A DNA stretch of 64,000 bases, taken from contig NC_089582.1 in assembly GCF_019320115.1 (NCBI RefSeq), positions 121,131,856-121,195,855 of the forward strand. Direction: 5' to 3'. The translations under genes were made by a program, and so were the position numbers. Of this stretch, positions 23,798 to 34,600 are shown in pieces (positions within the stretch are counted from its first letter, which is position 1; each line of letters opens with the position of its first letter). The stretch comes from Miscanthus floridulus (lineage: Eukaryota; Streptophyta; Magnoliopsida; Poales; Poaceae). The notes under the pieces were generated by a model that was given only the letters and a program-made list of their open reading frames with translations, searched no databases and was not told the DNA's origin.

Positions 23798-26471
23798 ATG
23801 GCCCCTCCCACGCAGCACCTGTTGTACCCCATTCTTGAGGTGGAGTACGACGACCAGCACCGAGCACACATCTTGAGTGACAACGACACAGAGGTGGCCT
23901 TGCCTACTTTGAGGCCCCGCACGCACACCAGGGCACACCAGTGGGACGAGCGTTATACGTCGTACATACGGCGTGCCGGCTTCCTCAAGCTTGTCCGTGT
24001 TGTCAACCATGATCTTTCGCCCCTTGACCCAGCACTACTTACTGCAGCTGTAGACAGGTGCAAATGCATTCTTTGTACGTAAACTTTATTGTAACAAATT
24101 TGAGGCAACTAACAGTCATTCTATTCTTATAACAGGTGGAGGCCTGAGACCCACACGTTCCACCTACCTTGTGGCGAGATGACCTTGACCATGTAGGACG
24201 TGAAGGCTATTTTAGGCCTTCGGTTGGGGGAACTTCCAGTGATAGGGATAGTTGACAACGATCACTGGAGGGAGCTGGTGGCTCAGTTTACTGGCTTTCT
24301 TCCACCGAACGAAAGTCTTCCAAGAAAAATAAGTGAGTAATTCAAGCATATTTAATACTTGCATTGCTTTTCTGCAGCCATCGGGTCTCATTTTCTTTGG
24401 TCAATTTCAGGAAAAGTTTCGATGTTTCTATGTCCTGGATCACTGAGCGCTTTGATTACTTGGACCCATAGGCTGATGAGGCTCTGATCGACAGGTTCGC
24501 TCGAGTGTGGCTCTGGCACTTTCTTGGTGCTTTCCTCTTCCTAGACGCCTCGGGCAACACCATCAGCTGGATCTTTCTTGACATACTACACCAGCCGTGG
24601 GAGAACATAGCGGCGTACAGCTGGGGCAGCGCAGTCCTGGAATGGATGTATCGACAGCTATGCGTTGCCTGCCGTCGCACCTCAGGATATGCGAACCTTG
24701 GGGGTTGCTCCTACCTACTCCAAGTTTGGTGTTGGAAACGATGGCCTGTTGGGAGGCCCCTTAATAATGGTTTACCGGTAAGTACTTCGGTTCACTATAT
24801 TCTTCGAGGCAGTTACATATGATGAGATTATTAATGGCTAATTCATTAACGTGTTCAATGCAGCGATGGAACAGGCAGGATACACTCTCTACAGCTCTGT
24901 ATATCTGGACGGAAGCAGAGTTAGTTAGAGGGAATGCGAGGCACAAGTACAGTGAGTACACGGACGGTCTCGACGTCCTGGCACAGCACCAGGTTACGCT
25001 CTCTTTACTACCATACCTGTGTCTTGTTTGATGTACACTATATCACAACCTAACTCAATTACGAAATTTTAGGTGCATTGGTGTCCTTGGGATGCTCCGG
25101 AGCTCCAGGACTATCTGAGTCCTGTCACTAGGGACGAGTTAGACGAGTATCGCTGCGACGTCCCTCTTATTTTCTTCCATGTGGTCGAGATTCACTTGCC
25201 CATCAAGGTCTACAGACAGTTTGGAAGAATGACAGGCTGCCCACCACCACTTTACTCCACCAACCAAGGATTGCATGGGTGCGTTATCGATTAATAACAA
25301 AGCTACAATTCAGAGGTATATGTGGTACAACTAACATCATTTTGTTGCAGGTACGACCACAGAAAGAGATACAAGACCAAGGATTGGCGCGTGACACACA
25401 GCGCGCACATCCATTTGTGGCAGAACAGGGTACGACATCTGGTCTATGCGGGTCCTCCACACGACCAGCACACCTTCGACGAGTACCTGCGGTGGCTTCA
25501 CAGGTCTACAAGGACACATATCAAGCCCCCATACACTGAGGAGGCGATTGACGAGGACTCAGAGGAAGATGTCATCGAAGATGTGTACGACGTTACACTA
25601 GGGAGGACACACAGCTACAGAGAGCCCCGCTTTAAAGATACGTGGTAAGATACTTGAATGGTACAATTTATTATTCTTTTGGTATTAAGTACGTGTACTA
25701 AAACTGTCCAACCGCGTTTTTATACCCAGGCGACACAATTGTCAAGGCTGTCCAATGAAGCAACGTTCTGGCTTCACGAGTCTAGAGGGCAGGGGCCAGG
25801 CGTTCTCGTGGCTTTTGTGGAGGTAAACATAAACTTGTCTGTTCCGAAAATGTTTCTTTAGTGTATATGCGTTTGGGAAATGCACTAACTTTAACGTCTA
25901 TTTATGCAGAAGGTGAAGAAGAGCTGCAGGAAGCTAGCTCAGAAGCTGAGCTACATGGACACTCCTTATGAGGAACCGCCACTCCCGGCACGGTCGGGTG
26001 GCACGTCCTCAGCCTCTTTGAGGACACCAGCCGGCTCTTCTCAGCCGATGACAGGTGCCACTTCCACGGTGCGTACACCCACCACATCATAGCGCTAGGA
26101 AGGACCCAGCAACCGAGGACGACGAGGACGACGACGATGACGACGACGACCCCCCGGGCTTCCGCAGACAGCACGACTAGTGGAACGATTGGCCACAAGA
26201 CGAGATCGGCATGTCTCAGCTAGGTGGTGCCCCGCTTGGAACCCAAGAAGCCTCACAGGTACTAACAAAGGTAGTTTCTTTAAATATGTGTGCTCCATGA
26301 TCTAACGATCATAAAGAATTATAAGTAATCGTGCGTATCATATACTTGTAGGGTATGAGCCGTACGCACCGTCGACGCGACCATACCGACGTTGACTACA
26401 CTCCCAATGTGTTGCCAACAAATCCAAAGAGACAGAGACGTCCGAGGGATCCTTACACTCCTGGATCTTAG
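23798..26471 (+). pseudogene. Plant mobile domain (PMD, MAIN/MAIL-like) gene inside the MULE
   Basis: A multi-exon frame encodes a protein of the plant mobile domain family (often annotated aminotransferase-like or PP7 long-form homologue). Exon 1 23798-24057 starts MAPPTQHLLYPILEVE; the junction GACAG|GTG to AACAG|GTGG gives WRPETHTFHLPCGEMTLTM. Later blocks include WLWHFLGAFLFLDASGN (about 24508), YSWGSAVLEWMYRQLC (about 24616), ANLGGCSYLLQVW, and IHLWQNRVRHLVYAGPPHDQ (about 25410), then an acidic, Pro-rich tail with YTPNVLPTNPKRQRR ending at 26471. In-frame TAG codons at 24194-24196 (where Gln is usual) and 24469-24471 break it. Cellular MAIN/MAIL proteins act in the nucleus to keep transposons silent; transposon-borne copies are known but their role is unclear. 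Internal intron borders are approximate. Confidence 0.82.
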
Positions 26472-26639
26472 TTTATTAGGTCAAACGAATATTGGCGTCC
26501 GAAACTTGCGGGGTTATTTGGTTATGTTATGTCAAACTTATGTCAAACCAATGAAAATATTATGTGGCAGCTTGTCAACTTGCACACGGACTTCATTTAT
26601 TTGCTTCATATTCGTTTCTTTGCGTCGCGGCAGCACTGC

Positions 26640-26763
26640 CAGCGAGTTTAAGTAGCAATTAGTTCAAGAACCGGCAGTCCCGGCGTATCTCGACGCCAGT
26701 GGCCGGCGTCTTGCGCGAGGGGTCGAGGAAGCGGGGGTCTATGGTCGCGTCGCCGCCGATTCT
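26640..26763. other. GC-rich segment of unknown origin in the MULE
   Basis: Between the PMD gene's 3' region and the plastid fragment lies GC-rich DNA that looks like neither. It could be a captured gene piece, but I cannot name a source. Confidence 0.3.
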
Positions 26764-27018
26764 ACAATATGGGGCCAACAAGCCAAAGAAATAAGTTCCC
26801 TTAAAAAATATCCGTTTCAATCCGATCCAATTTTTCGTAATCGATTAGTTAACATGGTGGTTAACCGTATTATGAAAGACGGAAAAAATCATTGGCTTAT
26901 CAAATTCTCTATTCAGCTGTGAAAAAAATTCAACAAAATACAGAAACAAACCCCCTATTGATTTTACGTCAAGCAATACTTAGAATAACTCCCACTATCG
27001 GCGTGACGCGTTCCGATT
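26764..27018 (+). pseudogene. rps12-rps7 fragment: Plastid DNA insertion: rps12 3' end plus rps7 fragment
   Basis: 26769-26791 reads as the end of plastid ribosomal protein S12 (YGANKPKK then TAA), followed by a short spacer, then an S7-like frame from 26821: [20 protein letters not shown]. That block is characteristic of plastid, not mitochondrial, S7. The start of rps7 is missing, one A is lost in an A-run near 26883 (frameshift), and the sequence is compressed near 27000 by internal deletion. In plastid genomes rps12 exon 3 and rps7 are neighbours in this order, so the piece came in as one DNA fragment. It lies between the PMD gene and the right inverted repeat of the MULE. Confidence 0.88.
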
Positions 27019-27032
27019 AAACCGTCCAGGTA

Positions 27033-27348
27033 CCGTCGGGCGGGCGGTGGGCGTGGCGGCCAGGTGGGCTTGCTGCTCTGGCAGGCGGGGCTGGTCGCAG
27101 TTTTATTCGGCTCTGCCGCGCCACTGATTAGGGCGCGGCACTGCCACGCCAAGATCGGTGGCGCGGCAGTGCCCTGCCACGTCAACGGCCGTGAGTTCGG
27201 TCGTCGCCACGTCAGCCCGCTGCCGCGCCACCATGCATGGCGCGACACAGGCATTTGGCCGCGCCGCGCGGCCAAAAGTGTAAGTAAAAAAAAACATACA
27301 GTGTTAGATTAAAAATTAGTTATCAAAAAGTGTTAAAATTAAAAAAAT
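27033..27348. repeat. MULE right terminal inverted repeat
   Basis: Inverted partner of 22890-23205; ends AAAATTAAAAAAAT before the target duplication at 27349. Confidence 0.85.
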
Positions 27349-29153
27349 CAAGGAAGTTGGGGTAGGCTAGAGTTGAAACTCACCAAGAGCCCCAAGTCAC
27401 GGTTCAGACACTTCAATAGCTACTTTCCAAGCACTCCTATTCAAACATAAATCTCTAGGTATATCCCAAGCTTTCAATAGCCCTAACTCACGGTTCAGGC
27501 ACTTCAATAACTACTTTCATGTTGCACTGTTTTGCAGGTAACAGGACAAAAATAAACACAGTAAAAATTATAGTACCAATTTTAGCTGGTGTTATTGTTC
27601 TCACTTCCATACCAATTTTGGGTCTGCAAGTTCAGAGATATGTTTTCCACTCTGTATACTGATCTCAGTTACTTAAGAACAAATACTCAACAACTTTTGG
27701 GAGCAGGAAGGGAAAGAAATTTGGAAAATTGCAAGACGCTAAACCATGGAGGTTTTACTTCAGATGAACTTGGAGAAGAAAAAACTACCGATGATTTTGA
27801 ACTTCCATTTCTCAAATTCCAAGATATTTTAGTCGCAACAAACAACTTCTCCAATACGTTTATGATCGGACAAGGAGGTTTTGGCAAAGTTTATAAGGTA
27901 CTTTACGACGGAAGCTCCTACGTTGGCTTTTCCTAGAGTGATTATCTAATTAATTAATCTGCACAACATATCCCAATCTTGCTTTTCTATGACAACTACA
28001 AAGGGGACATTAGAAGGTGGTCAAGAGGTTGCTATCAAAAGACTTAGTAGGGACTCGAATCAAGGAATTCAGGAGTTCAGAAAGTGGTTGTTCTAATTGC
28101 CAAGCTACAGCATAGAAACTTGGTTAGACGTCTTGGTTGCTGCATTGAGGGAGACGAAAAGCTGTTGATTTATGAGCATCTGCCTAATAAAAGCTTGGAT
28201 GCTATCATTTTCAGAATGTTCTACTAATATTTACCATAAGTTCAATATGAGGTTAAGTTATGATATAATTACATTTTTCACAATTCCATAATTGCTCACC
28301 CTAGATTGTGCAAGAAATGCACCGCTAGATTGGCCAACAAGGTTCAAGATAATCAAAGGAGTTGCAAGGGGGCTTTTATACCTCCATCATGATTCAAGAT
28401 TGACAATAATTCATAGGGACCTCAAAGCTAGTAATGTGCTACTAGATGTAGAGATGAGACCCAAGATAGCTGACTTTGGCATGGCAAGGATCTTTGGTGA
28501 TAATCAAGAAAATGCTAATACCAAGCGAGTTGTTGGGACATAGTGAGTGGTACTTTAATCTCAATACTTAAATTAACCTATGATTGATACCAATTCATCC
28601 TCTTAACTTTCACAAATGAAATGGTCTTCACAATGGCTATATGGCTCCTGAGTATGCAATGGAGGGCATTTTATCTGTAAAGTCTGATGTCTATAGCTTT
28701 GGTGTTCTACTGTTGGAGATTGTGAGCATCCCATGTTACCCAAACCTAATAGTCTATGTAAGCAAATATGATTACCTTTTCATTCCTCGTACTAAAAGGT
28801 TTTAAATGTTCAGTGTTACGCAATCTAAAAGAGTGATGTGATTGTTTCAGGCATGGAACCTTTGGAACGAAGGGAAGGCAAAAGATTTGGTAGATGAATG
28901 CATTGTCGAGAACTGCTTACAAGATGAAGCTTCACTTTGCATCCATATCGGGCTTTTGTGTGTACAGGAAAATCCTGAAGATAGGCCATTCGTATCTTCT
29001 GTTGTGTTCAACTTGGAGAATGGATACACAATGCAACCACCGCCAAACCACCCTGCATATTTTGCACAAACAAATAATGATATGGAGCAAATGCAAGAGG
29101 ATATTCTGAACTCTAAGAACACAATGACTCTTACAGTCATAGAGGGGAGATAG

Positions 29154-29640
29154 AATAACTCTTCATTTTTAGTCATAAAATTGTTTGTCTAGGTCAATTT
29201 TGTGATGTGTGAATATATAATTGTTTTTAGCAGTAATCTGGAGGTGATACAAGTATGCCGCTATATTTTTCCTACTAGAATGGTGCAAACGGTTTTGTAT
29301 GGAAAACTGAAAGTAGACTGCTGATGTGCTGATAATCAAACAGCATCAAGCACAAAACATCCCATTTAGATGATACAGAGAAAGCATAAGGTTTGTAAAA
29401 CAGAAATCCTACCTAGTATGGGGGACAGCCAAGCATGGGATACAATTGTTGATTATCGCTGAGCCAAGGTTGTCACCGATCACCTGCAGAAGGCAGCAGC
29501 AATCGTATAAGCAGCTAGTGTTAAATAATCTTCTGCTTCCTTGTGTGAACACACGGCAGGGGAAGGCGGTGTCGAAAATGCTTCCTGATGTGGTACTGTA
29601 GCCACAGCAGGGGAAGGCGCCGAACGGCTCACCTGCCGCG
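29154..29640. other. 3' flank of SRK-B
   Basis: The first 190 bp match the 3' flank of SRK-A closely (GTAATCTGGAGGTGATACAAG and others) and of SRK-C more loosely. 29400-29520 resembles 35455-35560 downstream of SRK-C. No gene seen. Confidence 0.6.
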
Positions 29641-29960
29641 CTGTAGCCGCAGCAGGAGCAAGCGCCGAAGTCAGCCCTGCTATCACATCTAGTCACTGTT
29701 GCAGCATGACAGCTGTACTAGGACTAGATGGATAGAGTTGTATAAATAGTTTGCCACTGCAACTCAGTAAAGAGCGAGTTCAGTTTTGCCATCTCATCTG
29801 TAAAGTTCCGGCCAACGCAGGTGCTTGTGCTGGGTGTGTGCGCTCTGTTCTCCTCCCTTCTTCTACCTCTAGTCATAGTGTGTGGTCGGACAACGTTTGT
29901 CAGTGGTGAGTGGTCGCCTGTGCTGGTGATCATGTGGGCCAACGGCCAGCACTTGCTGAA
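29640..29960 (+). repeat. Possible LTR fragment
   Basis: The stretch has a promoter-like TTGTATAAATAG (about 29739) followed by AACTCAGTAAAGAGCGAGTT, an arrangement seen in grass copia LTRs. I find no partner LTR, internal region or target duplication. This is a resemblance only. 29960-30190 shows nothing I recognise. Confidence 0.3.
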
Positions 29961-30194
29961 ATGCAGGGACAAGCCACAAGCGGCTGGTGGTGTGAACTGG
30001 TGCAGCCTGCAGGTGCAGGAGTGGTAACGGCTTAGGCATTCTGCCGAACATATGGAAGGCGTTCAGCGAGCACAAGCGAGGAGTAAGATTAGCTGAAGGT
30101 TGCTTTGACACGAAACATGAAGAGAACGTGGCGTCCATAGACCTGTCTCAGCTAGATAGTACATGGTAATGGTACCAATCACGCGCTATGTCTA

Positions 30195-30480
30195 CGTGGT
30201 CACAGCCTAATCCAGATAGAGCAGAGGCATCAGCACGAACAAGGACTTTGGACCACTCCCGTTTCTTGCCTCAATGTCAATGTTGTTCTATAAAAATGTA
30301 AAAGCTGAAACTCACCTGCTGAGATACTTCAGTCCACCTATACAATTCTAGGGTGGTTGTTGATTACACCTCGAGGGCTATACTTTGTTAGGGAAGGAAA
30401 CAGTCTTCTTTGATTTGAACTAGTATACTCTCAATTTTGCTTACATATAATTTGAACTTACCGTCTAATATCTCGATCGA
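30195..30480. repeat. Intergenic block shared with 5238-5540
   Basis: Partner of the block upstream of SRK-A; see the shared words given there. It lies between SRK-B and SRK-C. Confidence 0.6.
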
Positions 30481-30680
30481 TGAAGAAGTCATCCCAGGGA
30501 AGGTCTCCTCAGCAGTGTTTGCGGTGGTCTTGCATGATAACTGCCCAAACGGCAAACAAATCGATATGACAATGAAAGGGGGAAAACACTCCTCTTTTGT
30601 CATTTGACTGTCACTCAGTTAAGCTCAATGGTGTCAGTTTAGGGTAGACATAACTTTTATGATCAATGACTGTTACTTCG

Positions 30681-30936
30681 CTTCCCTCTGTTTTAAATTA
30701 TAATTTACTTCAGTCTTGACCTAAGTCAAACTTGTCTAACCAGTTCTTTTGGGAAAAAAAAATATGTCAGTGTCTACAATTTGAATAAAGATACTGTCCA
30801 AACATATTTCATGGAGAATTTAATGAACTGAATTAGATGTTATAGCACATATTTTCTATAACACAGTCAAAATTAAAGAGCTTTGAATTAGAACAAAGGT
30901 AAAGTAAATTATATTTATAACAAAGGGAATACAGAG
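30681..30936. mobile_element. Stowaway-like MITE
   Basis: Left end CTTCCCTCTGTTTTAAATTA; the complement of the right end starts CTCTGTATTCCCTTTGTTAT. The CTCCCTC-type ends, AT-rich interior and right-hand TA fit grass Stowaway (Tc1/mariner) MITEs. The left TA is lost. Confidence 0.65.
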
Positions 30937-31124
30937 TAAGGACTAAAATTGTTTGTTAGGATGCCTAACTTTGAACCTGATTTTTGCACTGCTCAGGTCT
31001 GCCTTATTAATTATGGCCTAGTGAGCTATTCACCCAAGCAAACAAGACCAAGATGCACTACACATACACAAGCCTGTGTCATAGCCACGCCGTCCATCCA
31101 AACAGGCAAACATAACATATATAA

Positions 31125-31605
31125 TCAAGTTTAGGAAGCTACAACGCGCGCAGTTTACTTGTTTGACCATGTACATTCTACGGCAACCTACATTCAATGA
31201 TGGTACGGTGATGGTGGGAATGAATTTAATAAATTTTGATTAAAGGCAGCAATGTGGTTTCTTCCAGACGAATGAACCGTTTCATTTTCACAATTCTACA
31301 TGCAATGATGCATGCATGCATCGTACACATAACACACCAAGGTAACAATCCTATAATCCCTAAAAATATAGCGCCTTGGTAATTAACAATCCCTTCGATG
31401 TATACATCTCAACAACCAACACATTTTGACTACTAGAATGTTTTACATACAAGTCCATGAGAAACCTGGATTGTTTTGCATTTTGCGTGCAGACCAAGCA
31501 TGCGGTAGGAACTTACACCATTCCATATTCATATTGTATATATGTAGGGGGCGCCTGTGCAAACCTTCTCTACCGCGTGCCTTTAGGTGTAAACCGTTAA
31601 AGCCT
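31125..31605 (+). promoter_or_regulatory. Promoter region of SRK-C
   Basis: Upstream of an intact kinase. It starts with AAGTTTAGGAAGCTACAACG and keeps the block order of the SRK-B upstream region. A GTATATATG box lies at about 31536-31544, some 65 bp before the ATG. A longer frame runs upstream from 31426, but the conserved start at 31606 begins a signal peptide and matches SRK-B and SRK-D. Confidence 0.6.
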
Positions 31606-34600
31606 ATGGCATTCATGAGTTCCATTTCGTTCCGCATTGCAGCTCTCCTCCTATTCCCGGCCTTGTGCACTTCGGATGACCGTCTTGTCCCAGGCAAGCC
31701 GCTGTTGCCCGGCACCACCATCATATCTGATGGTGGCGAGTTCGCATTTGGCTTCTTCGCCCCATCCAATTCCACTCCCGAGAAGCTCTACCTTGGTATA
31801 TGGTACAATACCATCTCCCAGTTCACCGTGGTGTGGGTTGCAAACCGGGCAACACCGGCCATCTCCTCCATGGCTCCTTCGCTTGTTCTCACCAACAATT
31901 CTAACCTTGTTTTGTCCGATGTCGACGGCCGTATTCTGTGGACATCCAACACCACCACAACCACTGGAAGCTCCTCACCATCGCCGAGGTCTAATACTAC
32001 TGGATCGGTGGCGGCAGTGCTTTTGAATTCAGGCATTCTCGCCCTACGATCGCCGAGCGGCAAGATGTTATGGCAGAGCTTTGACCACCCGACTGACACA
32101 CTACTCCCTGGCATGAAGACGTGGAGGAGCCACAAGACAGATGAAGGCACCCGGCTTGTTTCTTGGAAGGACCCCAACGACCCCTCGACGGGTACCTTCT
32201 CTTTCAGTGCGGAGACAGAGCCGTTCATGCAGCTCTTCATTTGGAACGGTTCGCTCCCAGAATGGCGCAGTTCCGTGTGGACGGGGTTCACGGTCTCTAG
32301 CCAGTACCACTACTTCCAGCCGAACACCACCAGCGTTGGGGTATACGTGACTTATGTTGATACCGCCGATGAGGCGTACATGGTCTTCTCGGTTTCCGAT
32401 GGTGCACCACCCATCCTGTCAGTATTGAGCTACTCTGGCAGGGTAGAAACACGTATCTGGAACAGGGATTCAGCGGAGTGGGCAATACTTACAGCGTGGC
32501 CGGACTCTGGGTACTGTAGCAGCTACGGTTACTGCGGGCCGTCTGGCTACTGCGACCACACAGATGCTACCCCAACTTGCAAGTGTCTTGACGGCTTCGA
32601 GCCTGTGGACAAGGATGAATGGAGCAACGCCAGGTTCTCACGGGGATGCCAGCGGAAGGAAGCGCTTCAATGCGGCGACGGCGATGGCTTCTTGGCGCTG
32701 CCGGCTATGAAGGTGCCCGACAAGTTTGTGCGCATTGGGAGAAAGACCCTTGAGGAGTGCGCGGCCGAGTGTCGAGGCAATTGCTCCTGTGTGGCCTACG
32801 CTTATGCCAATTTGAATGCCAGTACAGCAAACGTCGATGTGACGAGGTGCCTGGTGTGGATTGGTGATCATCAGCTTGTCGACACGCAAAAGATGGTTGT
32901 GCCTCGCTACAGTACTGCTGTTGCTGATACCCATGAGACGCTATACCTCCGTGTTGCAGGCATGTTGTCAGGTACCATTTCATTTCACAAGAAATTCTTA
33001 CCCAAGCTGGGCATCCCTATAAGTGGCTCCCCACTTGTGGCATGCCCGTTTTATAGTTTCCCCATCATTTTATCACTTATACCTGTACCATCTAGCATGC
33101 AAAATATGCAGATAACAAAACACCATTAGCTGTGTCTGTAGTCCTCTGGAACTTGACCTTTCATCTATCTGGTATGAAAAATAGGCACCGAGATCAGGAC
33201 AACATGTTGTAGGATCAGGATGGTTGCAACTAATTTCAGAATCTGCTCACATCCTAGAGTCATAAGCCGATCATAATGTATGGCTACATGCTTGTTAGAG
33301 CCGATATATATGTATCAGGAATAGATTCTGAACTGAGATTTATAGTTTTTTTCGTTCATTCCCAGTGATCTTAATTTCTTGTACATCTAGTTAAGATGCC
33401 ATCATAATTCCTATCAACTCAATGATAAAGGTATTATACTATTGTGTATTGTATGATCTTAGCACTTGTTCAGCTGTTTGAAGACTGAACTATGTAAGCG
33501 TATGATATTAACTTAGCACTATATGAATAAATTTTGCACTGCTTTGCAGGTAAAAGGACAAAAACAAACACAATAAAAATTATACTACCAACTTTAGCAG
33601 GAGTTATTGTTCTCACTTCCATTTTGCTTATATGGGTCTGCAAGTTCAGAGGTATGTTTTCCATTCTATATACTGATCTCAGTTACTTAAGAACAAATAC
33701 TAAACAACTTTTGGAAGCAGGAAGGGAAAGAAATTTGGAAAATCACAAGACACTAATCCATGGAGGTTTTACTTCAGATGAACTTGGAGAAGAAAAAACT
33801 ACCAATGATTTTGAACTTCCATTTCTGAAATTCCAAGATATTCTAGTCGCAACAAACAACTTCTCCAATACGTTTATGATTGGACAAGGAGGTTTCGGCA
33901 AAGTTTATAAGGTACTTTACGATGGAAGTTCCTACCTTTGCTTTTCTGTGGCTGATTATCTAATTAATTAATCTGCACTACATATCCTAATCTTGCTTTT
34001 CTATGATAACTACAAAGGGGACATTAGAAGGTGGTCAAGAGGTTGCTATCAAAAGACTTAGTAGGGACTCGAATCAAGGAATTCAGGAGTTCAGAAATGA
34101 AGTTGTTCTAATTGCCAAGCTACAGCATAGAAACTTGGTTAGGCTTCTTGGTTGCTGCATTGAGGGAGATGAAAATATGTTGATTTATGAGTACCTGCCT
34201 AATAAAAGCTTGGATGCTATCATTTTCAGTATGTTCTACTAAAATTTACCACGAGTTCAATAGGTGGTTGAGTTATGATATAATTACATTTTTCATAATT
34301 CTATAATTGTTCATTGTAGATTGTGCAAGAAATGCATCATTAGATTGGCTAACAAGGTTCAAGATAATCAAAGGAGTTGCAAGGAGACTTTTATACATCC
34401 ACCATGATTCAAGATTGACAATAATTCATAGGGACCTCAAAGCTAGTAATGTGTTACTAGATGCAGAGATGAGACCCAAGATAGCCGACTTTGGCATGGC
34501 AAGGATCTTCGGTGATAATCAAGAAAATGCTAATACCAAGCGAGTTGTTGGGACATAGTGAGTGGTACTTTAATCCCAATACTTAAATTAACCTATGATT

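Larger units (their letters stand above)
22890..27348 (+). mobile_element. Mutator-like element with a plant-mobile-domain gene
   Basis: Long terminal inverted repeats run about 270-310 bp: the left end (22890 onward) reads TTAATTTTAACACTTTTGAT, and the complement of the right end (27348 backward) reads the same with small changes, continuing through AACACTTTTGGCCGCGCC and a GC-rich block with CCATGCATGGTG. Flanks are a 9-bp near-identical target duplication, CAAGCAAGT (22881-22889) and CAAGGAAGT (27349-27357). Long inverted ends and a 9-bp duplication are the mark of MULEs. I see no MURA-type transposase, so it is non-autonomous. It carries a PMD gene (23798-26471) and a piece of plastid DNA. 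It sits in a SINE in SRK-B intron 1. Confidence 0.9.
22850..27521 (-). mobile_element. Au-like SINE, split by the MULE
   Basis: The two halves (22850-22889 and 27358-27521) carry CAACAACAACAA, CAGTCCCAAGCAAG and TTGGGGTAGGCTAGAG, words typical of the 3' part of the plant Au SINE family. It is flanked by 19-bp near-perfect direct repeats, 22831-22849 and 27522-27540 (TTGCACTGCTTTGCA.GTA), as expected for LINE-mediated insertion. The same SINE at the same site occurs in SRK-D (45040-45744) and is absent from SRK-C. Orientation is inferred from the CAA-rich end being the reversed tail. Confidence 0.65.
22539..27537 (+). other. Intron 1 of SRK-B, enlarged by a SINE and a MULE
   Basis: Between the exon 1 donor (GTATCC at 22539) and the exon 2 acceptor (TTTGCAG at 27531-27537). 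In SRK-C this intron is about 580 bp. Here it carries the SINE and, inside that, the MULE, bringing it to 5 kb. Confidence 0.8.
21069..29153 (+). pseudogene. SRK-B: S-domain receptor-like kinase pseudogene split by a MULE
   Basis: All seven exons of the SRK-C pattern can be traced: exon 1 21069-22538 (signal peptide, B-lectin, S-locus glycoprotein, PAN), exon 2 plus 3 27538-27897 (membrane segment to P-loop), exon 4 28004-28212, exon 5 28305-28542 (HRDLK, DFG intact), exon 6 about 28634-28758, exon 7 28851-29153. Lesions: an in-frame MITE in exon 1; a 7-bp loss near 21711 that shifts frame; a 2-bp net loss in the membrane segment; loss of the donor of the 69-nt intron; a 1-bp loss in exon 4 (near 28080); the exon 4 donor GT is GA; the exon 6 acceptor AG is AA; and part of exon 6 is deleted. 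Intron 1 holds a SINE carrying a MULE. Nearest relative is SRK-D. Confidence 0.93.

Noticed and set aside
29821..30138. Small frames at 29821-30027 (+) and 29869-30138 (-)
   Set aside because: They overlap on opposite strands, have no recognisable domain, and lie in a region resembling an LTR fragment.
31426..31605. Upstream extension of the SRK-C frame to an ATG at 31426
   Set aside because: The extension is not conserved in SRK-B or SRK-D, overlaps the promoter and TATA-like box, and the ATG at 31606 begins a normal signal peptide.
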